From Verrucomicrobiia bacterium (GTDB taxonomy: Bacteria > Verrucomicrobiota > Verrucomicrobiia > Limisphaerales > UBA1319), in NCBI GenBank assembly GCA_017880715.1, contig JADGRT010000124.1:1-7766 (forward strand): a stretch of DNA of 7,766 bases, given 5' to 3'. The notes below the pieces were generated by a model. It made no database searches. It was not told the origin of the DNA and worked only from the letters and a program-made list of their open reading frames with translations. Both the position numbers and the translations under genes were made by a program. Shown here one piece after another: positions 7,543 to 7,766 of the stretch (its first letter is position 1; every line of letters starts with the position of its first letter).

Positions 7543-7550
7543 TCCTCCCC
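7543..7550 (-). promoter_or_regulatory. Strong Shine-Dalgarno sequence ahead of the mini-ORF
   Basis: The minus strand reads GGGGAGGA, and 7 nt separate it from the ATG at 7535. It is about 40 nt from the GTG at 7502 and 50 nt from the ATG at 7493, too far to serve the main gene directly. Ribosomes loading here would start on the nine-codon reading frame. Confidence 0.45.
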
Positions 7551-7572
7551 GAAGAACCCGCCGTACTCTGGT

Positions 7573-7610
7573 GATCATTTTCTTGATCCGATCGGATCAA
7601 AAAAATGATC
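7573..7610. repeat. 38-bp near-perfect palindrome with five GATC sites
   Basis: Two 19-bp halves are complementary with one mismatch (7582 against 7601). The core TTGATCCGA/TCGGATCAA (7583-7600) is perfect and is flanked by GATCATTTT and AAAATGATC. GATC occurs at 7573, 7585, 7590, 7595 and 7607, the middle three spaced every 5 bp. The element is AT-richer than the surroundings and lies 80-117 bp upstream of the UroD-like start. No T-run follows it on either strand (GCGGTTC on plus, ACCAGAG on minus), so it is not a classical terminator. It may be an operator-like site for a dimeric regulator, a REP-type hairpin or a mobile-element remnant. Confidence 0.75.
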
Positions 7611-7766
7611 GCGGTTCAAGCTTTGGCTTCCACCATAGCGGACAAAGACGCCAATAGAAAACGTGAGATGCGCACCATGATTGGCGGCGTTCATCTTTAT
7701 GCTTTGTTGCCTGCGTCCACCGTGCCATCCTTCGAACTGCTCTCACTTATGCCCGACCACCTAAAG
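7605..7766 (+). CDS. Possible partial hypothetical ORF running off the right edge
   Basis: From an ATG at 7605 the plus strand stays open for 54 codons to the window end, beginning MIAVQALASTIADKDANRKR. An in-frame stop lies upstream at 7584-7586. Later in-frame ATGs at 7668 and 7677 are alternatives. I do not recognise the protein, and it shows no signal peptide, membrane segment or motif. There is no clear ribosome-binding site, and the first ATG lies inside the right arm of the palindrome. A 54-codon open stretch in GC-rich DNA can occur by chance. If real, it is divergent from the UroD-like gene, with the palindrome between them. The minus strand here has only a short open tail of 22 codons entering from the edge. 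Confidence 0.2.
   Translation, partial: MIAVQALASTIADKDANRKREMRTMIGGVHLYALLPASTVPSFELLSLMPDHLK

Noticed and set aside
6465..7574. 369-codon plus-strand open frame spanning the UroD-like gene
   Set aside because: It lies opposite a gene with clear zinc-site and TIM-barrel motifs. Its translation is Arg/Gln/His/Gly-rich without any known domain, which is typical of an antisense shadow.
7700..7766. C-terminal tail of a minus-strand gene entering from the right edge
   Set aside because: Only 22 codons are open before TAA, with no recognisable motif. That is easily expected by chance.

Overview
This 7.8 kb, GC-rich bacterial window carries two clear protein genes, both on the minus strand. They are separated by a structured gap of about 260 bp and flanked by two palindromic intergenic elements. 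The lineage cannot be proven from the sequence. The large MG2/alpha-2-macroglobulin protein, an orphan MtaA-like member of the uroporphyrinogen decarboxylase (UroD) superfamily, and the inverted 'ACGCGGATAA'-type decamer repeat together suggest a Verrucomicrobiota/Planctomycetota-like organism. That placement is an inference of moderate to low confidence.

Layout, left to right. Positions 1-85 hold an inverted array of 10-bp units, three in each arm, just past the stop codon of the large gene. Positions 113-6244 (minus) encode a bacterial alpha-2-macroglobulin of about 2043 residues. It has a signal peptide, an N-terminal TPR-like helical region, MG domains, a long low-complexity bait-like segment, the A2M domain, an intact thioester motif (Cys-Thr-Glu-Gln) in a helical thioester domain, and a C-terminal region with its own linker. 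Positions 6251-6503 form the gap between the genes. On the minus strand this gap contains a candidate terminator (stem plus T-run), a competing stem that interleaves with it, two small perfect hairpins and a good ribosome-binding site. Positions 6504-7493 (minus) encode a methylcobamide:thiol methyltransferase-like protein with the His-X-Cys...Cys zinc signature. It is preceded by a nine-codon in-frame mini-ORF that has a much better Shine-Dalgarno sequence than the main start and ends in TAG. Positions 7573-7610 are a 38-bp near-perfect palindrome with five GATC sites. To its right, positions 7605-7766 are open on the plus strand to the window edge but have weak coding support.

The two genes run in the same direction, but nothing in their products suggests one pathway. 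The macroglobulin is probably a cell-envelope protease trap. The UroD-like protein is cytosolic one-carbon/corrinoid chemistry whose corrinoid partner is not in the window. A terminator between them argues for separate transcription, although read-through or attenuation cannot be excluded. I found no tRNA, rRNA, CRISPR array, transposase or defence gene. The less ordinary signals are the two palindromic elements, the mutually exclusive stems in the gap, and the amber-terminated mini-ORF.
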